Of a stretch of 53,972 nucleotides of DNA, positions 1 through 8,831 are shown in pieces. A program made the translations under genes and the position numbers. The DNA is taken from NCBI GenBank assembly GCA_028288585.1, contig JAQBNL010000065.1, positions 1 to 53,972 on the forward strand. The letters are read 5' to 3'. A model generated the notes under the pieces. That model had not been told where the DNA came from. It made no database searches and worked only from the letters and a program-made list of their open reading frames with translations. This DNA is from Chitinophagaceae bacterium (lineage in GTDB: Bacteria; Bacteroidota; Bacteroidia; Chitinophagales; Chitinophagaceae). Numbering within the stretch: position 1 is the stretch's first letter; every line of letters begins with the position of its first letter.

Positions 1-1110
1 ATGGATCCTATAGAATTGCGTTTGAAAAATTATGCGGAAACAGATCCGCAAAGTGGTAAACCTTTTTCAAGTAAATTTTTAAAAGAAGCTTACCAGTTAG
101 GTGCAGACAAAATTGGTTGGAAGAACCGTGATCCCAAACCACGTTCAATGACAGAAGGGGAATGGATGGTGGGCTATGGAATGGCAACAGGTGTATTCGG
201 CGCTTTTCGCGGAACTGCAAAAGCGCTTGCAAGAATTTTTGCTGATGGTACATTGGTTGTGCAAAGTGCAGTAAGTGATAGCGGACCCGGCACTGCAACT
301 TCTATGACAAAAGTTGCTTCGGGTTTAATGGGAATTCCCGGCAATAAAATAAATTTTGAATTAGGCGATTCTACATTACCTCCCGGGCCAACACAGGGCG
401 GTTCATCTACTACTGCTACATTGGGTTCTGCAGTGCATGATGTATGTATGTCATTACGGCAAAAACTTTTCGATCTGGCAAAAGAGAATTCTGTGTTTCA
501 TACAACAGAGATACATAATATAAAACCTGAAGATCTTGTTTTTGAAAATGGTTACATCATTTTAGCTGCTGACAGATCAAGAAAAATTTCTTACATAGAT
601 ATATTAAAACAAAATAATTTAAACCAACTTGAAGCAACAGAAGAGTCAAAAGGTAATGACGAAATGAAAAAATATGTTGCTTATTCATACTCTGTACATT
701 TTGTAAAAGTATTGGTGCATCCCACAACAGGCGTGGTAAAAGTTAACAGGGTTGTCAGCGCTTCTGATGCCGGCAAAATAATAAGTCCAAAAACTGCAGA
801 GAGCCAGATAATTGGCGGAGTAGTTGGCGGCATTGGTATGGCATTAATGGAAGAAGGTGTTATGGATAACCGTTATGGACGCTGGGTGAATAATAATTTT
901 GCTGATTACCATGTGCCTGTTCATGCAGATGTACCACATATTGAAGCCTTATTCGTAAATAAGCCAGACCTGATTCTAAATCCTACAGGCGCAAAAGGAA
1001 TGGGAGAAATTGCCCTGATAGGTTTTGCCGCTGCTATTGCCAATGCAGTGTATCATGCTACAGGAAAAAGAATTCGTGAATTACCAATTACCCTTGATAA
1101 ATTGATATAG
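1..1110 (+). CDS. Xanthine dehydrogenase/aldehyde oxidase family, molybdopterin-binding subunit (3' part)
   Basis: This is the C-terminal half (369 residues visible) of the large molybdenum-cofactor subunit of a xanthine dehydrogenase/aldehyde oxidase-type hydroxylase. These enzymes hydroxylate purines or aldehydes together with FAD and 2Fe-2S subunits. The visible part has the glycine-rich cofactor-binding segments (GPGTATSM, PTQGGSSTTATLGSA) and ends in the family's C-terminal GAKGMGEIALIGFAAAIANA block, whose GMGE glutamate corresponds to the catalytic base. Family members are about 700 or more residues, and the reading frame is open at base 1, so the methionine there is internal and the gene starts before the window. 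The substrate cannot be told; PaoC/YagR-type aldehyde oxidoreductases are the closest type I recognise. Confidence 0.9.
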   Translation: MDPIELRLKNYAETDPQSGKPFSSKFLKEAYQLGADKIGWKNRDPKPRSMTEGEWMVGYGMATGVFGAFRGTAKALARIFADGTLVVQSAVSDSGPGTATSMTKVASGLMGIPGNKINFELGDSTLPPGPTQGGSSTTATLGSAVHDVCMSLRQKLFDLAKENSVFHTTEIHNIKPEDLVFENGYIILAADRSRKISYIDILKQNNLNQLEATEESKGNDEMKKYVAYSYSVHFVKVLVHPTTGVVKVNRVVSASDAGKIISPKTAESQIIGGVVGGIGMALMEEGVMDNRYGRWVNNNFADYHVPVHADVPHIEALFVNKPDLILNPTGAKGMGEIALIGFAAAIANAVYHATGKRIRELPITLDKLI

Positions 1111-1169
1111 AATATTATTTGATCCCCGTTTTATATTCGTCAAACTTTTTTCTAACGATTAAAAAGTAG

Positions 1170-1241
1170 TGGCCTCGCCAGGAATCGAACCTGGATCTGG
1201 AGCTTCGGAAACTCTTATACTATCCATTGTACTACGAGGCC
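1170..1241 (-). tRNA. tRNA-Arg (anticodon CCG)
   Basis: Read on the minus strand, this folds as a cloverleaf. The acceptor stem GGCCTCG pairs with CGAGGCC. The D arm contains AATGGATA. The anticodon loop TTCCGAA gives anticodon CCG, which reads CGG. The T arm is CCAGG-TTCGATT-CCTGG. The discriminator base is A and CCA is not encoded. It begins 12 bases after the stop codon of the MarC-family gene on the same strand, so the two may share a transcript. A T-rich run follows the 3' end and may terminate transcription. Confidence 0.95.
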
Positions 1242-1253
1242 TTTATTTGCAGA

Positions 1254-1841
1254 TTATTTTATTAATCCATGTGCATTTGTTGCAAATATCTTTACTGCAA
1301 TGGCAATCAAAATTACACCAAAAAATTTCCTGACTGCGATGAGACCGGCAGGCCCTAAAATGCGCTCAATAAATCTTAATGATTTTAAAACAGCATAAAC
1401 AATTATAAGATTAAAAAGAATGGCAATGAGAATGGTTGTCTCCTGGTAATTTGCTTTTAATGAAATAATGGTGGTTAATGTACCGGAGCCTGCAATTAAA
1501 GGGAAGGCAATGGGAACAACAGTTGCCGCCCTGAAATCTTTTTCACTTTTAAAAAATTCTGCCCCCAAAACCATTTCCAGGCCAAGGATAAAAATCACGA
1601 TAGACCCGCCTACAGCAAATGATCTTATATCCAGCCCAAGTAAATTAAGAAATGGTTTGCCAAGAAATAAAAATAATATCATCAGCACTCCTGAAACTAA
1701 AGTAGCCCTAAACTCGTTAATGCCGCCCAGTTTACTTTTCAGGCCTATCAAAACAGGAACAGCTCCTATAATATCTATTATAGCAAATAATGTAAAACTT
1801 ACTGTAAGCAAATCCCTGCTTAATAATTCAGAAAAATCCAT
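1254..1841 (-). CDS. MarC family integral membrane protein
   Basis: A 195-residue inner-membrane protein of the MarC (UPF0056) family, with about six hydrophobic helices. Typical blocks are FAIIDIIGAVPVLIGL near the N-terminus, a central FILGLEMVLGAEFF, and PIAFPLIAGSGTLTTIISL, the family's conserved P-x-x-x-P-L-x-x-G-P/S-G region. Members have been called NAAT transporters or antibiotic-resistance proteins, but function is unproven for most. I chose the start at 1841 (MDFSELLS) because an 18-residue upstream extension has no family resemblance. tRNA-Arg follows directly on the same strand. Confidence 0.88.
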   Translation of the reverse strand: MDFSELLSRDLLTVSFTLFAIIDIIGAVPVLIGLKSKLGGINEFRATLVSGVLMILFLFLGKPFLNLLGLDIRSFAVGGSIVIFILGLEMVLGAEFFKSEKDFRAATVVPIAFPLIAGSGTLTTIISLKANYQETTILIAILFNLIIVYAVLKSLRFIERILGPAGLIAVRKFFGVILIAIAVKIFATNAHGLIK

Positions 1842-1906
1842 TATCCAAATTTTTACAAATATAATTACTGTAAACAGATAACAGGCCGCCGGCAACAGAT
1901 AAGAAT

Positions 1907-3859
1907 TTATAAATTCAGATTTATCCCCGCATTAAAGTTGAACCGCTTTGAATTAAAACCACGTATGTCAAAATATTTTTGATCTGTTATATTTTGAAGA
2001 TCAGCAAACACTTTAAAATTATTATTGAATTTATATTCTCCATAAACGTCTAAAGTGTAATAACCTTTCATTTGGTAAGGCGCTGCGGCATATTGTGCTT
2101 CGTAAAATTTACTTACCGTTTTAAAATGCGTTGAAAGAAACAGTTCCTTCATTGCCTGGTAGCTTATTGTAAAGTTGAAGGTTTGAGAAGGCTTCCTATA
2201 AAAATTCTCATAAGTTGTATCTCTTCCTGCAAAATCTTTAGTAGAAATTTTTCCTGTTACATAAGTGTAGTTTACTGACAGATTAATTTGCTGTGAAATG
2301 CGCAGAGATAATTCAGTTTCCACACCATAATCCTTCTGTTTATCCTCATTAATATATTTGCCTGCATACGTTACAGGATCAGTATAAAAAGCAAATACAT
2401 TTTTAATATCTCTTTTAAATAAAACTATCCTGGCATTAATATTTTCTTTTACAAATTGTAATCCACCTTCAATGTTTGTTGAAGTTTCAGGCTTTAGTTT
2501 TTTATTTCCAAATTCTGAATACAACTGGTATAAGCTTGGTACACGGTAACCGGATGAAATGTTTGCAAATACTTTAAAATTATCTTTATAATAAGATGGA
2601 TTAAAAGAATAGGTAAAATTATTTCCATAGATATTATGATTATTCCACCTTCCGCCCAATTCAGCATTGAAGCCATTTTCAAACTTAAAGCTTAATGATG
2701 TATAAGTACTGAACTGTTTTGTTTTAGCACTATCATGAGATATGGGCGGAGATAAAAATCCAAAATTTGGAAAATAAAAATAATCCTGGTCAGTAGCATT
2801 ATGCCTGTAGTCAACACCTGCCAACAGGCCAATATTTTTATTCAATTTAAAATTGGCATATAGTTCCGTAAAATGAGAGCTACTTTTATAATTTCCTTTT
2901 TGATATTTTGAAAATCCCCCAACATCTGTTGAGTCATCTAAATAGTTTCTATCATACCAGTTATAATTATAATTAAATGTGATGCCCGTATTGTGTAATA
3001 AATATTTCACTTCACTTCCTGCCTGCAGGTTACGGTATTTATAGGTGTAGTCTTTATCATCGGCAAAAGCGCCGGCATCAATATCAGCTTTACTATTACT
3101 ATAATTTCCATACACTCTTGAATGTAGATTCTCCAGAGGTTTAAATCCATAATTCGCCCGGAGTGCATCCTGGTTAAAACCATCTTTATCAAAATTACTT
3201 TTACCTGTTGAATCATAGGCAGCAGAAAAACCTTTGCTGTTTATTTTAGAATAGGAAATAAAATAGTTGTCTCCTTTTTTATTTTTCCCATTAATTGCAA
3301 CAGCGCCTTTGTATGTGTTGTAACTTCCTGCAGAAAGTATTCCATTTGCATTAAAGTTTTTATCCCCGCCTTTTTTAGTGATAATATTTACAACGCCTGC
3401 CACCGCATCAGAGCCGTACAAAGTGGACTGGGCGCCTTTCAATATTTCAATTCTTTCAATATTAAATAATGAAAAATTGCTGATATCAAACTGGCTTGTT
3501 TCGCCGGAGGCATCATATACAGGTACGCCATCCAGCAAAATCAAAGTATTGGCAGCATGTGCCCCGCGGATGTACAGGCTTTGGTTAGTACCAAAATTGT
3601 TATTGGCACCACTAATTGTGATACCTACCTGCTGGTTTAAAACTTCTGACAAAGTTTTGCCTGTGCTTTTTTCAATTTGTTCTTTTGTGATAACCGTTAT
3701 CACCTTGCCGGTTGTACTTTGTTTCTGGGCAATTTTATTTGCCGTAATAATAACAGGATCTAAAGTTTTAGAACTGTCCTCCCGCACTTGCGGGGCAAGT
3801 TGTGCAAATAATGTGCTGCCTGTAATACATGCAGCCACAAATAAAATTTTCTTTTTCAT
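1907..3859 (-). CDS. btuB: TonB-dependent outer membrane receptor, BtuB-like (vitamin B12 uptake)
   Basis: A 650-residue TonB-dependent receptor. A signal peptide (residues 1-19, ending TLFAQ) is followed by a TonB-box-like stretch (DPVIITANK), a plug domain (about 45-165, with LYIRGAHAANTLILLDGVPV and the GSDAVAGVVNIITKK end), and a 22-strand-type barrel ending in an aromatic-rich C-terminus (RFNFNAGINLNL). Length and plug motifs match the BtuB/colicin I receptor group. The assignment to cobalamin rests mainly on the cobalamin riboswitch immediately upstream on the same strand. Binding of B12 would shut expression down when the vitamin is plentiful. No btuFCD genes are in the window. Confidence 0.88.
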   Translation of the reverse strand: MKKKILFVAACITGSTLFAQLAPQVREDSSKTLDPVIITANKIAQKQSTTGKVITVITKEQIEKSTGKTLSEVLNQQVGITISGANNNFGTNQSLYIRGAHAANTLILLDGVPVYDASGETSQFDISNFSLFNIERIEILKGAQSTLYGSDAVAGVVNIITKKGGDKNFNANGILSAGSYNTYKGAVAINGKNKKGDNYFISYSKINSKGFSAAYDSTGKSNFDKDGFNQDALRANYGFKPLENLHSRVYGNYSNSKADIDAGAFADDKDYTYKYRNLQAGSEVKYLLHNTGITFNYNYNWYDRNYLDDSTDVGGFSKYQKGNYKSSSHFTELYANFKLNKNIGLLAGVDYRHNATDQDYFYFPNFGFLSPPISHDSAKTKQFSTYTSLSFKFENGFNAELGGRWNNHNIYGNNFTYSFNPSYYKDNFKVFANISSGYRVPSLYQLYSEFGNKKLKPETSTNIEGGLQFVKENINARIVLFKRDIKNVFAFYTDPVTYAGKYINEDKQKDYGVETELSLRISQQINLSVNYTYVTGKISTKDFAGRDTTYENFYRKPSQTFNFTISYQAMKELFLSTHFKTVSKFYEAQYAAAPYQMKGYYTLDVYGEYKFNNNFKVFADLQNITDQKYFDIRGFNSKRFNFNAGINLNL

Positions 3860-3965
3860 TTAAAGAATTTTTAATGGCTGCTTGCGGATAATTAAAGTAG
3901 TATAAAAGCGATAAAGCCGTTACACTCCTGCCTTTCACCCGAAAGCTTTGAAATGATTGTTAATG

Positions 3966-4180
3966 CAAGCGGCAGGTCTTCTGGCTCAGCTTCTGTTGAA
4001 CACCTTCCCGTCTCAAGGACAGTGGTAGAAGATTCAACAAGTGAATAGCGGGTGGTGAGCAGTGAGAGTTAAATCTCACAACTGCCAACTAACAACTCAC
4101 GGGCTTTACAGCTACGGGGATAGCTCCGGAATTTAACCGGATTCCCTTTTAATCCCGAACATTCGGGAACCAATTGCGCA
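3966..4180 (-). promoter_or_regulatory. Cobalamin (AdoCbl) riboswitch
   Basis: The minus-strand RNA carries the class I cobalamin riboswitch landmarks in order: AAAAGGGAATCCGGTT near the 5' end, TTCCGGAGCTATCCCCG then TAGCTGTAAAGCCC, a variable arm, CCACTGTC, GACGGGAAGGTG, and the 3' B12 box GAGCCAGAAGACCTGCC. It sits about 110 bases before the start codon of the BtuB-type receptor. The 5' edge includes a short palindrome (4153-4168). Regulation may be at translation, since I see no strong terminator after the aptamer. The family assignment is firm; the exact ends are approximate. Confidence 0.95.
4153..4168. repeat. Short palindrome TCCCGAA-CA-TTCGGGA
   Basis: Perfect 7-base inverted arms around a CA centre, at the 5' edge of the cobalamin riboswitch. 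The 2-base spacer makes it a DNA palindrome rather than a good RNA hairpin. It looks like a dispersed short palindrome of the kind common in Bacteroidota genomes; this is inference from form alone. Confidence 0.5.
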
Positions 4181-4228
4181 GCAAAAGTATGTGCAATGCA
4201 TTTGAATTTCCAAAACAAATTTTAATTA

Positions 4229-4315
4229 TGCCACAAAAGGCGCTAAGACAAAAAAGTATCACTAAGAAATATAACTCCTCTTTGTGCGACTTAGCGGCTT
4301 GTAGCCTTTGTGGCA
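4229..4315. repeat. Dispersed imperfect inverted repeat, family A copy 1
   Basis: The arms TGCCACAAAAGGC (4229-4241) and GCCTTTGTGGCA (4304-4315) are imperfect inverted repeats. Each continues inward with CGCTAAGAC or GACTTAGCG-like words. The same vocabulary (CCACAAAGGC, CTAAGACA, CTTAG) recurs at 31118-31190 and 32184-32268. The copy lies between the riboswitch and the APC permease start. No reading frame is conserved across copies, so this is a non-coding intergenic element. Confidence 0.75.
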
Positions 4316-4337
4316 GAAATTTTTTTATCTTCCCTCA

Positions 4338-5705
4338 ATGAAGGCGGCAAAAAAATTAAACCTGTTCGATTTTTCAATGATTGTTGTGAGCCTTGTAATA
4401 GGGATGGGAATTTTTAGAACCCCCGTAAATGTTGCCAAAGCCGTTGATACTCCATTTATTTTTTTTAGCGCATGGATTGCAGGCGGGCTTATCGCTTTAT
4501 GCGGCGCACTTACGTATGCCGAGATCGGCAGCAGACTTCCCGTAACAGGAGGTTATTACAAAGTTTTTTCCTACGCCTATCATCCTTCAATTGCATTTGG
4601 CGTTAATTGTTTGATACTTGTTTCCAATGCGGCTTCATTAGCAGCGGTTGCCTTAGTGGGCGGAGAATATATCACCGGAATTTTAATGCCGCACTCTAAA
4701 GATGTCTTATGGTTAAAAGATGCAGCTAACACACAACAAATACAAACCATACAAATTGTAATTGCCGTTACAGCAATAATTATTTTTTATGGAGTAAATC
4801 TTTTAGGCTTAAAGATGAGTGCCCGTACACAAAATGTTTTAACGGTTGTGAAAATTAGTATGATCCTGTTGCTGATAACGCCTTTATTTTTTGCAACACA
4901 ATCTGCACCTTTAGTCGCTGTCTCTCATTCTGGTTCACCAATGTTTACTGAATACTTAAAAGCTTTTGGAGTAGGATTGGTAGCCGTAAGTTTTACCTAT
5001 GGCGGGTATCAGCAGACAATTAATTTTGGCGCTGAAGTGAATGAACCAAAGAAAAATATACCCAGAGGGATCTTTTTAGGAATATTTATTATTATCTCTC
5101 TTTACTTAATTATTAACTACGCTTATGTAAAAGTGATAGGGTTTGAGGAATTAAAAACCAGCAAGAATATTGCTGCAATAATGGCTTCAAAAATATTTGG
5201 CGTAAATGCAGAAAGAGTTTTATCGGTACTCCTGTTTTTCAGCGTACTTGCTTATGTAAATGTTTTACTGATGAGCAACCCAAGAGTAATGGCAGCTATG
5301 AGCGATGATAAAATTTTACCAACATCCTTCAGAAAAAGAAATACAAAAACGGATGTACTTACCACTTCGCTAAGTGTTTTTGCAGCGCTTTGTATATTAA
5401 TAGTTTTTTGGGCTAAAGAATTTGATACAATTCTTAGTTTTAGTATTTTTTTAGATTGTTTTGGGATGATCTTATCTGCCGGCAGTATTTTTATTTTAAG
5501 GAAAAGAACAGCACATCTTAATAACTCAGGAATTTATATAATGAAATTATATCCGCTATTACCCCTGATCTTTATTGCTGCGTACACATTTGTAGCGATA
5601 AGCTTACTGGTAACGCAAACCAATCTTTGTTTGATAGGATTGGCTGTGCTGGCAGGCTTTATAGGAATCTATTTTGCAGTACACTATTTTCAAAAAAAGA
5701 AATAA
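4338..5705 (+). CDS. APC superfamily amino acid permease
   Basis: A 455-residue polytopic inner-membrane protein with about 12 predicted helices. The first helix carries the APC signature VSLVIGMGIFRTPVNVAKAV, whose GxGIF unwound stretch contacts substrate. The GLIALCGALTYAEIGSRLP segment in helix 2 is typical of the LAT/YfnA-like group. Transport of an amino acid by proton or antiport coupling is expected, but specificity cannot be read. I chose the start at 4338 (MKAAKKLNLFDFS) because the ten extra upstream residues derive from the adjacent repeat. It is transcribed away from the riboswitch and BtuB-type gene. Confidence 0.88.
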   Translation: MKAAKKLNLFDFSMIVVSLVIGMGIFRTPVNVAKAVDTPFIFFSAWIAGGLIALCGALTYAEIGSRLPVTGGYYKVFSYAYHPSIAFGVNCLILVSNAASLAAVALVGGEYITGILMPHSKDVLWLKDAANTQQIQTIQIVIAVTAIIIFYGVNLLGLKMSARTQNVLTVVKISMILLLITPLFFATQSAPLVAVSHSGSPMFTEYLKAFGVGLVAVSFTYGGYQQTINFGAEVNEPKKNIPRGIFLGIFIIISLYLIINYAYVKVIGFEELKTSKNIAAIMASKIFGVNAERVLSVLLFFSVLAYVNVLLMSNPRVMAAMSDDKILPTSFRKRNTKTDVLTTSLSVFAALCILIVFWAKEFDTILSFSIFLDCFGMILSAGSIFILRKRTAHLNNSGIYIMKLYPLLPLIFIAAYTFVAISLLVTQTNLCLIGLAVLAGFIGIYFAVHYFQKKK

Positions 5706-5707
5706 CA

Positions 5708-5828
5708 ATGTCTGAATTTGAAAAAAATAATATTTCTTATATCCTGAATGATTTAGGGTGAAGACGGTGAATTATATTTTAATGCTGTCGCATCTCCAAT
5801 TAACAAGGCAAGCAATTTTTGCCTTTGA
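5708..5828 (+). pseudogene. Remnant of a PLP-dependent trans-sulfuration enzyme (N-terminus only)
   Basis: Starting two bases after the permease stop, the sequence encodes MSEFEKNNISYILNDLG and then hits TGA. Skipping one base (an extra G in the GGG at 5756-5758) restores GEDGELYFNAVASPINKASN, ending FCL and a stop. Together these resemble the N-terminus of Bacteroidota cystathionine gamma-synthase-like proteins (a SYI..LGE.RE.YFNAV.PPI..SNF pattern). About 40 codons remain of a roughly 380-codon gene, so it is a frameshifted, truncated relic. The family recall is from memory and needs a search. Confidence 0.6.
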
Positions 5829-5890
5829 AAAATAAAAAGATTTAGATTATCCGTTCATCCTTGTTTTCTTATTTATATCTTATGATGAAT

Positions 5891-5898
5891 TATTTTTG
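5891..5898 (+). promoter_or_regulatory. Possible -7 promoter box (TATTTTTG) before the TolC gene
   Basis: It matches the Bacteroidota TAnnTTTG box and ends only four bases before the ATG at 5903, so a transcript from it would be nearly leaderless. The region is AT-rich and I found no matching -33 TTTG at the usual spacing, so chance is possible. Confidence 0.25.
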
Positions 5899-5902
5899 AC
5901 CT

Positions 5903-7336
5903 ATGCTATCCCGAATTATTTTTTCATTTATCGTTATTCCCTGTTTAGTTACAAAAGTTCCTGCACAGCAAAAATGGAATTTGCTGCAATGCATTCAATA
6001 TGCAATGGATAATAATCTTTTGGTAAGGCAGGCACAAATTCAAACAAGGTTAAGTGAGCTTGTTCTTAAACAAAGCAGGCTTTCACAATATCCTAATTTA
6101 ACCTATGGGGGAAATGTGGCATACAGTTCCGGCAGAAACCAGGACCCTACCAGCTTCAGCCTTATAACAAAGGGATATTTATCAAGCAGCATGACATTGC
6201 AGACAGGTATTGAATTATTTAACTGGTACAGCAAACGAAATACAATTGCAGCAAATGTTATAGAAGTAGATGCTTCAAAAGCAGGCATTGAAAAACAAAG
6301 AAGCGACATTGCCCTGATTGTTGCAAATGCATACCTGCAAATATTATTATCGAAAGAACAGGCTAAAATTGCAGAAGTGCAGTTGCAGCAATCCCAGGCA
6401 CAATTAGCCAATATAAGAAAGTTGGTAAATGCCGGAGCGTTGCCGGAATTGAATGCTGCTGAACTGGAAGCACAGGTGGCAACTGATAGCGCCAATGTAA
6501 TTTCTGCCAAAGGAAATATTGATATTAATTATTTCTACTTAAAAAGCTACATGAATATTGATGCTTCCCAACCTTTGGAAATTGATGAAACACCCGCCGA
6601 CCAGATACCGGTTGAAAATATTACCGACCTGCAGCCTGAATTTGTATATGCGCTGGCATTGAAAAATTTACCGCAGCAACGGGTAAATGATTTAAAATAC
6701 CTGGCAGCACAAAAAAATGCACAGGCATATAAAGGCGCTATGATGCCCACTATATCTATGTTTGGCAGTTTAGGCGGCAGTTATAATAACCAGGCAAGAA
6801 ATATAAATGGTGTAACTTATTTTACGGCACCTATTGGTAAGGTAACTGTTGGAGGAACAAATTATGATGTGCTTCCGCTGCAGCCTTTTTCAAATTATAC
6901 TTATGGAAAATCTTCTTTTTTTACACAGTATGGAGATAATTTCAGGCAATCGGTTGGCTTAAGTATTAATGTTCCTATTTTCAATTCAGGCACATTAAGA
7001 ACCAGCTATGAAAAAAGTAAATTGAATATTGAATCGCTGGGCCTGCAAAGGGAACAGGATAATCAAAAATTAAAACAGGATATTTACCAGGCTTATAATG
7101 CTGCATTAATTGCAATGGAAAAATTTAACGCCTCTAAAAAAATAGTAGAGGCAGCACAACGCACTTATGATTTTTCATCTAAAAGATTTAATGTAGGTAT
7201 GCTTTCTACCTTTGAGCTTACAACAAATCAGAACAATTTATACAAAGCAAAAGAGCAATTGGTACTTAATCAATTTGACTATGTTTTTAAAGTGAAAGTG
7301 TTGGAATTTTATAAAGGGCAGGGATTGAAATTTTAA
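5903..7336 (+). CDS. TolC family outer membrane efflux protein
   Basis: A 477-residue outer-membrane channel protein. It has a signal peptide (about residues 1-21, ending VPAQQ) and then two OEP repeats with long alpha-helical, coiled-coil segments: roughly 30-250 (QAQIQTRLSELVLKQSRLSQYP, AEVQLQQSQAQLANIRKLVNAG) and 260-470 (KLKQDIYQAYNAALIAMEKF, YDFSSKRFNVGMLSTFELT). It would form the trimeric outer conduit for a tripartite pump. The adaptor gene follows 91 bases downstream on the same strand, which supports co-expression. The start at 5903 is the only one that keeps the signal peptide. Confidence 0.9.
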   Translation: MLSRIIFSFIVIPCLVTKVPAQQKWNLLQCIQYAMDNNLLVRQAQIQTRLSELVLKQSRLSQYPNLTYGGNVAYSSGRNQDPTSFSLITKGYLSSSMTLQTGIELFNWYSKRNTIAANVIEVDASKAGIEKQRSDIALIVANAYLQILLSKEQAKIAEVQLQQSQAQLANIRKLVNAGALPELNAAELEAQVATDSANVISAKGNIDINYFYLKSYMNIDASQPLEIDETPADQIPVENITDLQPEFVYALALKNLPQQRVNDLKYLAAQKNAQAYKGAMMPTISMFGSLGGSYNNQARNINGVTYFTAPIGKVTVGGTNYDVLPLQPFSNYTYGKSSFFTQYGDNFRQSVGLSINVPIFNSGTLRTSYEKSKLNIESLGLQREQDNQKLKQDIYQAYNAALIAMEKFNASKKIVEAAQRTYDFSSKRFNVGMLSTFELTTNQNNLYKAKEQLVLNQFDYVFKVKVLEFYKGQGLKF

Positions 7337-7339
7337 TTT

Positions 7340-7375
7340 GTCTGAACCGTGATTATGGGATTATAAGATTAATGG
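7340..7375 (+). repeat. Dispersed repeat, family B copy 1
   Basis: Begins GTCTGAACCGTGATTATGGG and continues with ATTATAAGATTAATGGG. It matches copies at 25069-25110 (GTCTGAACCATGATTTATGG) and 30164-30205 (GTCCGAACCAGGATTAATAG). All three are in the same orientation on the plus strand. This copy fills much of the gap between the TolC-type gene and the adaptor gene. Confidence 0.7.
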
Positions 7376-7427
7376 GAAACATAATTAACCTATTGGCTCT
7401 GATAATTGATTTTATTAAATAAAAAGA

Positions 7428-8801
7428 ATGAATAAGACTTTAAAATGGGTAATCTTTTCTTTAGTGGGAGTGATTATTTTATTGGTAATACTGAAAGTAA
7501 CCGGGGTAATTGGTAAAGACGAAGGCATAAAGGTAAGCACCGAAAAAGTCACCAAACGCACTATCGTGGAAACCGTAAATGCCAGCGGCAAAGTGTACCC
7601 CGAAGTGGAAGTGAAACTAAGCCCAGATATTTCAGGAGAAATTGTGGAATTGAATGTTGTGGAAGGTGACAGCGTAAAAAAGGGTCAGGTGCTTGCACGT
7701 ATTTATGCAGATATTTATGCGACACAAAGAGACCAGGCATCGGCGGTTGTAAACCAGCAGCAGGCGCAGGTCGCAAACGTTTCTGCATCTATTGAAGCAT
7801 TGAGAGCGCAGCTTGACCAGGCAAAGAAGACGTATGACATGCAGAAACAATTGTTTGACGACAAAGTAATTTCACGAAGTGAATTTAATACAGCTGATGC
7901 GGCGTATAAAGCTGCGAAGGCAAATTTTAACGCAGCCAAACAAAATATCCGTGGAAGCCAGGCAGGCGTACAAAGCGCCAGAGCCGCTTTATCTAAAGCC
8001 AATAAAGATATCAGCCGTGCTACATTGGTTTCACCGATGGATGGCATTGTAAGTTTATTAAATGTAAAGAAAGGCGAAAGAGTTGTTGGAAGCTCAATGA
8101 TGGCGGGTACAGAAATGATGCGTATTGCTGACTTGCGAAAAATAGAAGTACGGGTTGATGTGGGTGAAAATGATATTCCGAAAATTCATTTAGGTGACAG
8201 TGCAACTGTGGAAGTGGATGCATATAACGACAGGAAATTTAAAGGCATAGTTACACAAATTGCCAGCAGCAATAATGGCGCTGCATCATTACAAACAACT
8301 ACCGGCACCGATGTTACCAATTACAAAGTTTATATACGGCTGCTTCCTGAATCTTACCAGGACCTGATGGACCCTGCAAAAGCGAAAAGTTTTCCTTTTC
8401 GTCCCGGCATGAGTGCCAGTGCAGACATACAAACCAAAACACACGAGAACAGATTAGCTGTTCCGATTAATGCTGTAACTACACGGGATAAAAATGATAC
8501 GACAAATTCAAAAGATTATACTATCCAAAAAAATAAGGACGAGGTGAATGCAAGTGAAAAAACAAATGCAGATGCGGATGAACTTGAAGAAGTGGTTTTT
8601 GTTTTGCAAAAGGATGGTACTGTGAAAAAAAATAAAGTAAGAACTGATATACAGGACATAAATTATATAGAAATTTTAGGAGGCCTGAATGAGGGTGATG
8701 AAGTAATTACAGGGCCTTATGATGTAGTAAGCAAAACTTTAAAACAAGGTAATAAAGTGAAAGTGGTTCCTAAGAGCGAATTGTTTGATAAGAAGAAATA
8801 A
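7428..8801 (+). CDS. HlyD/MacA-type efflux periplasmic adaptor subunit
   Basis: A 457-residue membrane-fusion protein. It has an N-terminal anchor helix (about 6-28). The first half of the biotinyl/lipoyl domain contains LSPDISGEIVELNVVEGDSV. A helical hairpin (about 100-190, rich in Q/A/K) is followed by the second lipoyl half (ATLVSPMDGIVSLLNVKKGE) and then beta-barrel and membrane-proximal domains. It would link an inner-membrane transporter to the TolC partner encoded just upstream. A MacB/FtsX-type ABC pump usually follows in Bacteroidota, but here the next gene is on the opposite strand, so the pump must be elsewhere or lost. Confidence 0.9.
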   Translation: MNKTLKWVIFSLVGVIILLVILKVTGVIGKDEGIKVSTEKVTKRTIVETVNASGKVYPEVEVKLSPDISGEIVELNVVEGDSVKKGQVLARIYADIYATQRDQASAVVNQQQAQVANVSASIEALRAQLDQAKKTYDMQKQLFDDKVISRSEFNTADAAYKAAKANFNAAKQNIRGSQAGVQSARAALSKANKDISRATLVSPMDGIVSLLNVKKGERVVGSSMMAGTEMMRIADLRKIEVRVDVGENDIPKIHLGDSATVEVDAYNDRKFKGIVTQIASSNNGAASLQTTTGTDVTNYKVYIRLLPESYQDLMDPAKAKSFPFRPGMSASADIQTKTHENRLAVPINAVTTRDKNDTTNSKDYTIQKNKDEVNASEKTNADADELEEVVFVLQKDGTVKKNKVRTDIQDINYIEILGGLNEGDEVITGPYDVVSKTLKQGNKVKVVPKSELFDKKK

Positions 8802-8831
8802 GAAGTTTTTTGCAAAAAGCATTTAGAAATT

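Noticed and set aside
1-3. ATG at the first base as the start of the molybdopterin subunit
   Set aside because: The visible protein is only the C-terminal half of the family, so this methionine is internal.
1468-1881. 137-residue frame opposite the MarC-family gene
   Set aside because: The MarC product shows family motifs and helices; the opposing frame has no signal or domain.
6103-6510. Minus-strand frame inside the TolC gene
   Set aside because: Cys/Ser/Ala-rich shadow of a helical repeat region; no family match.
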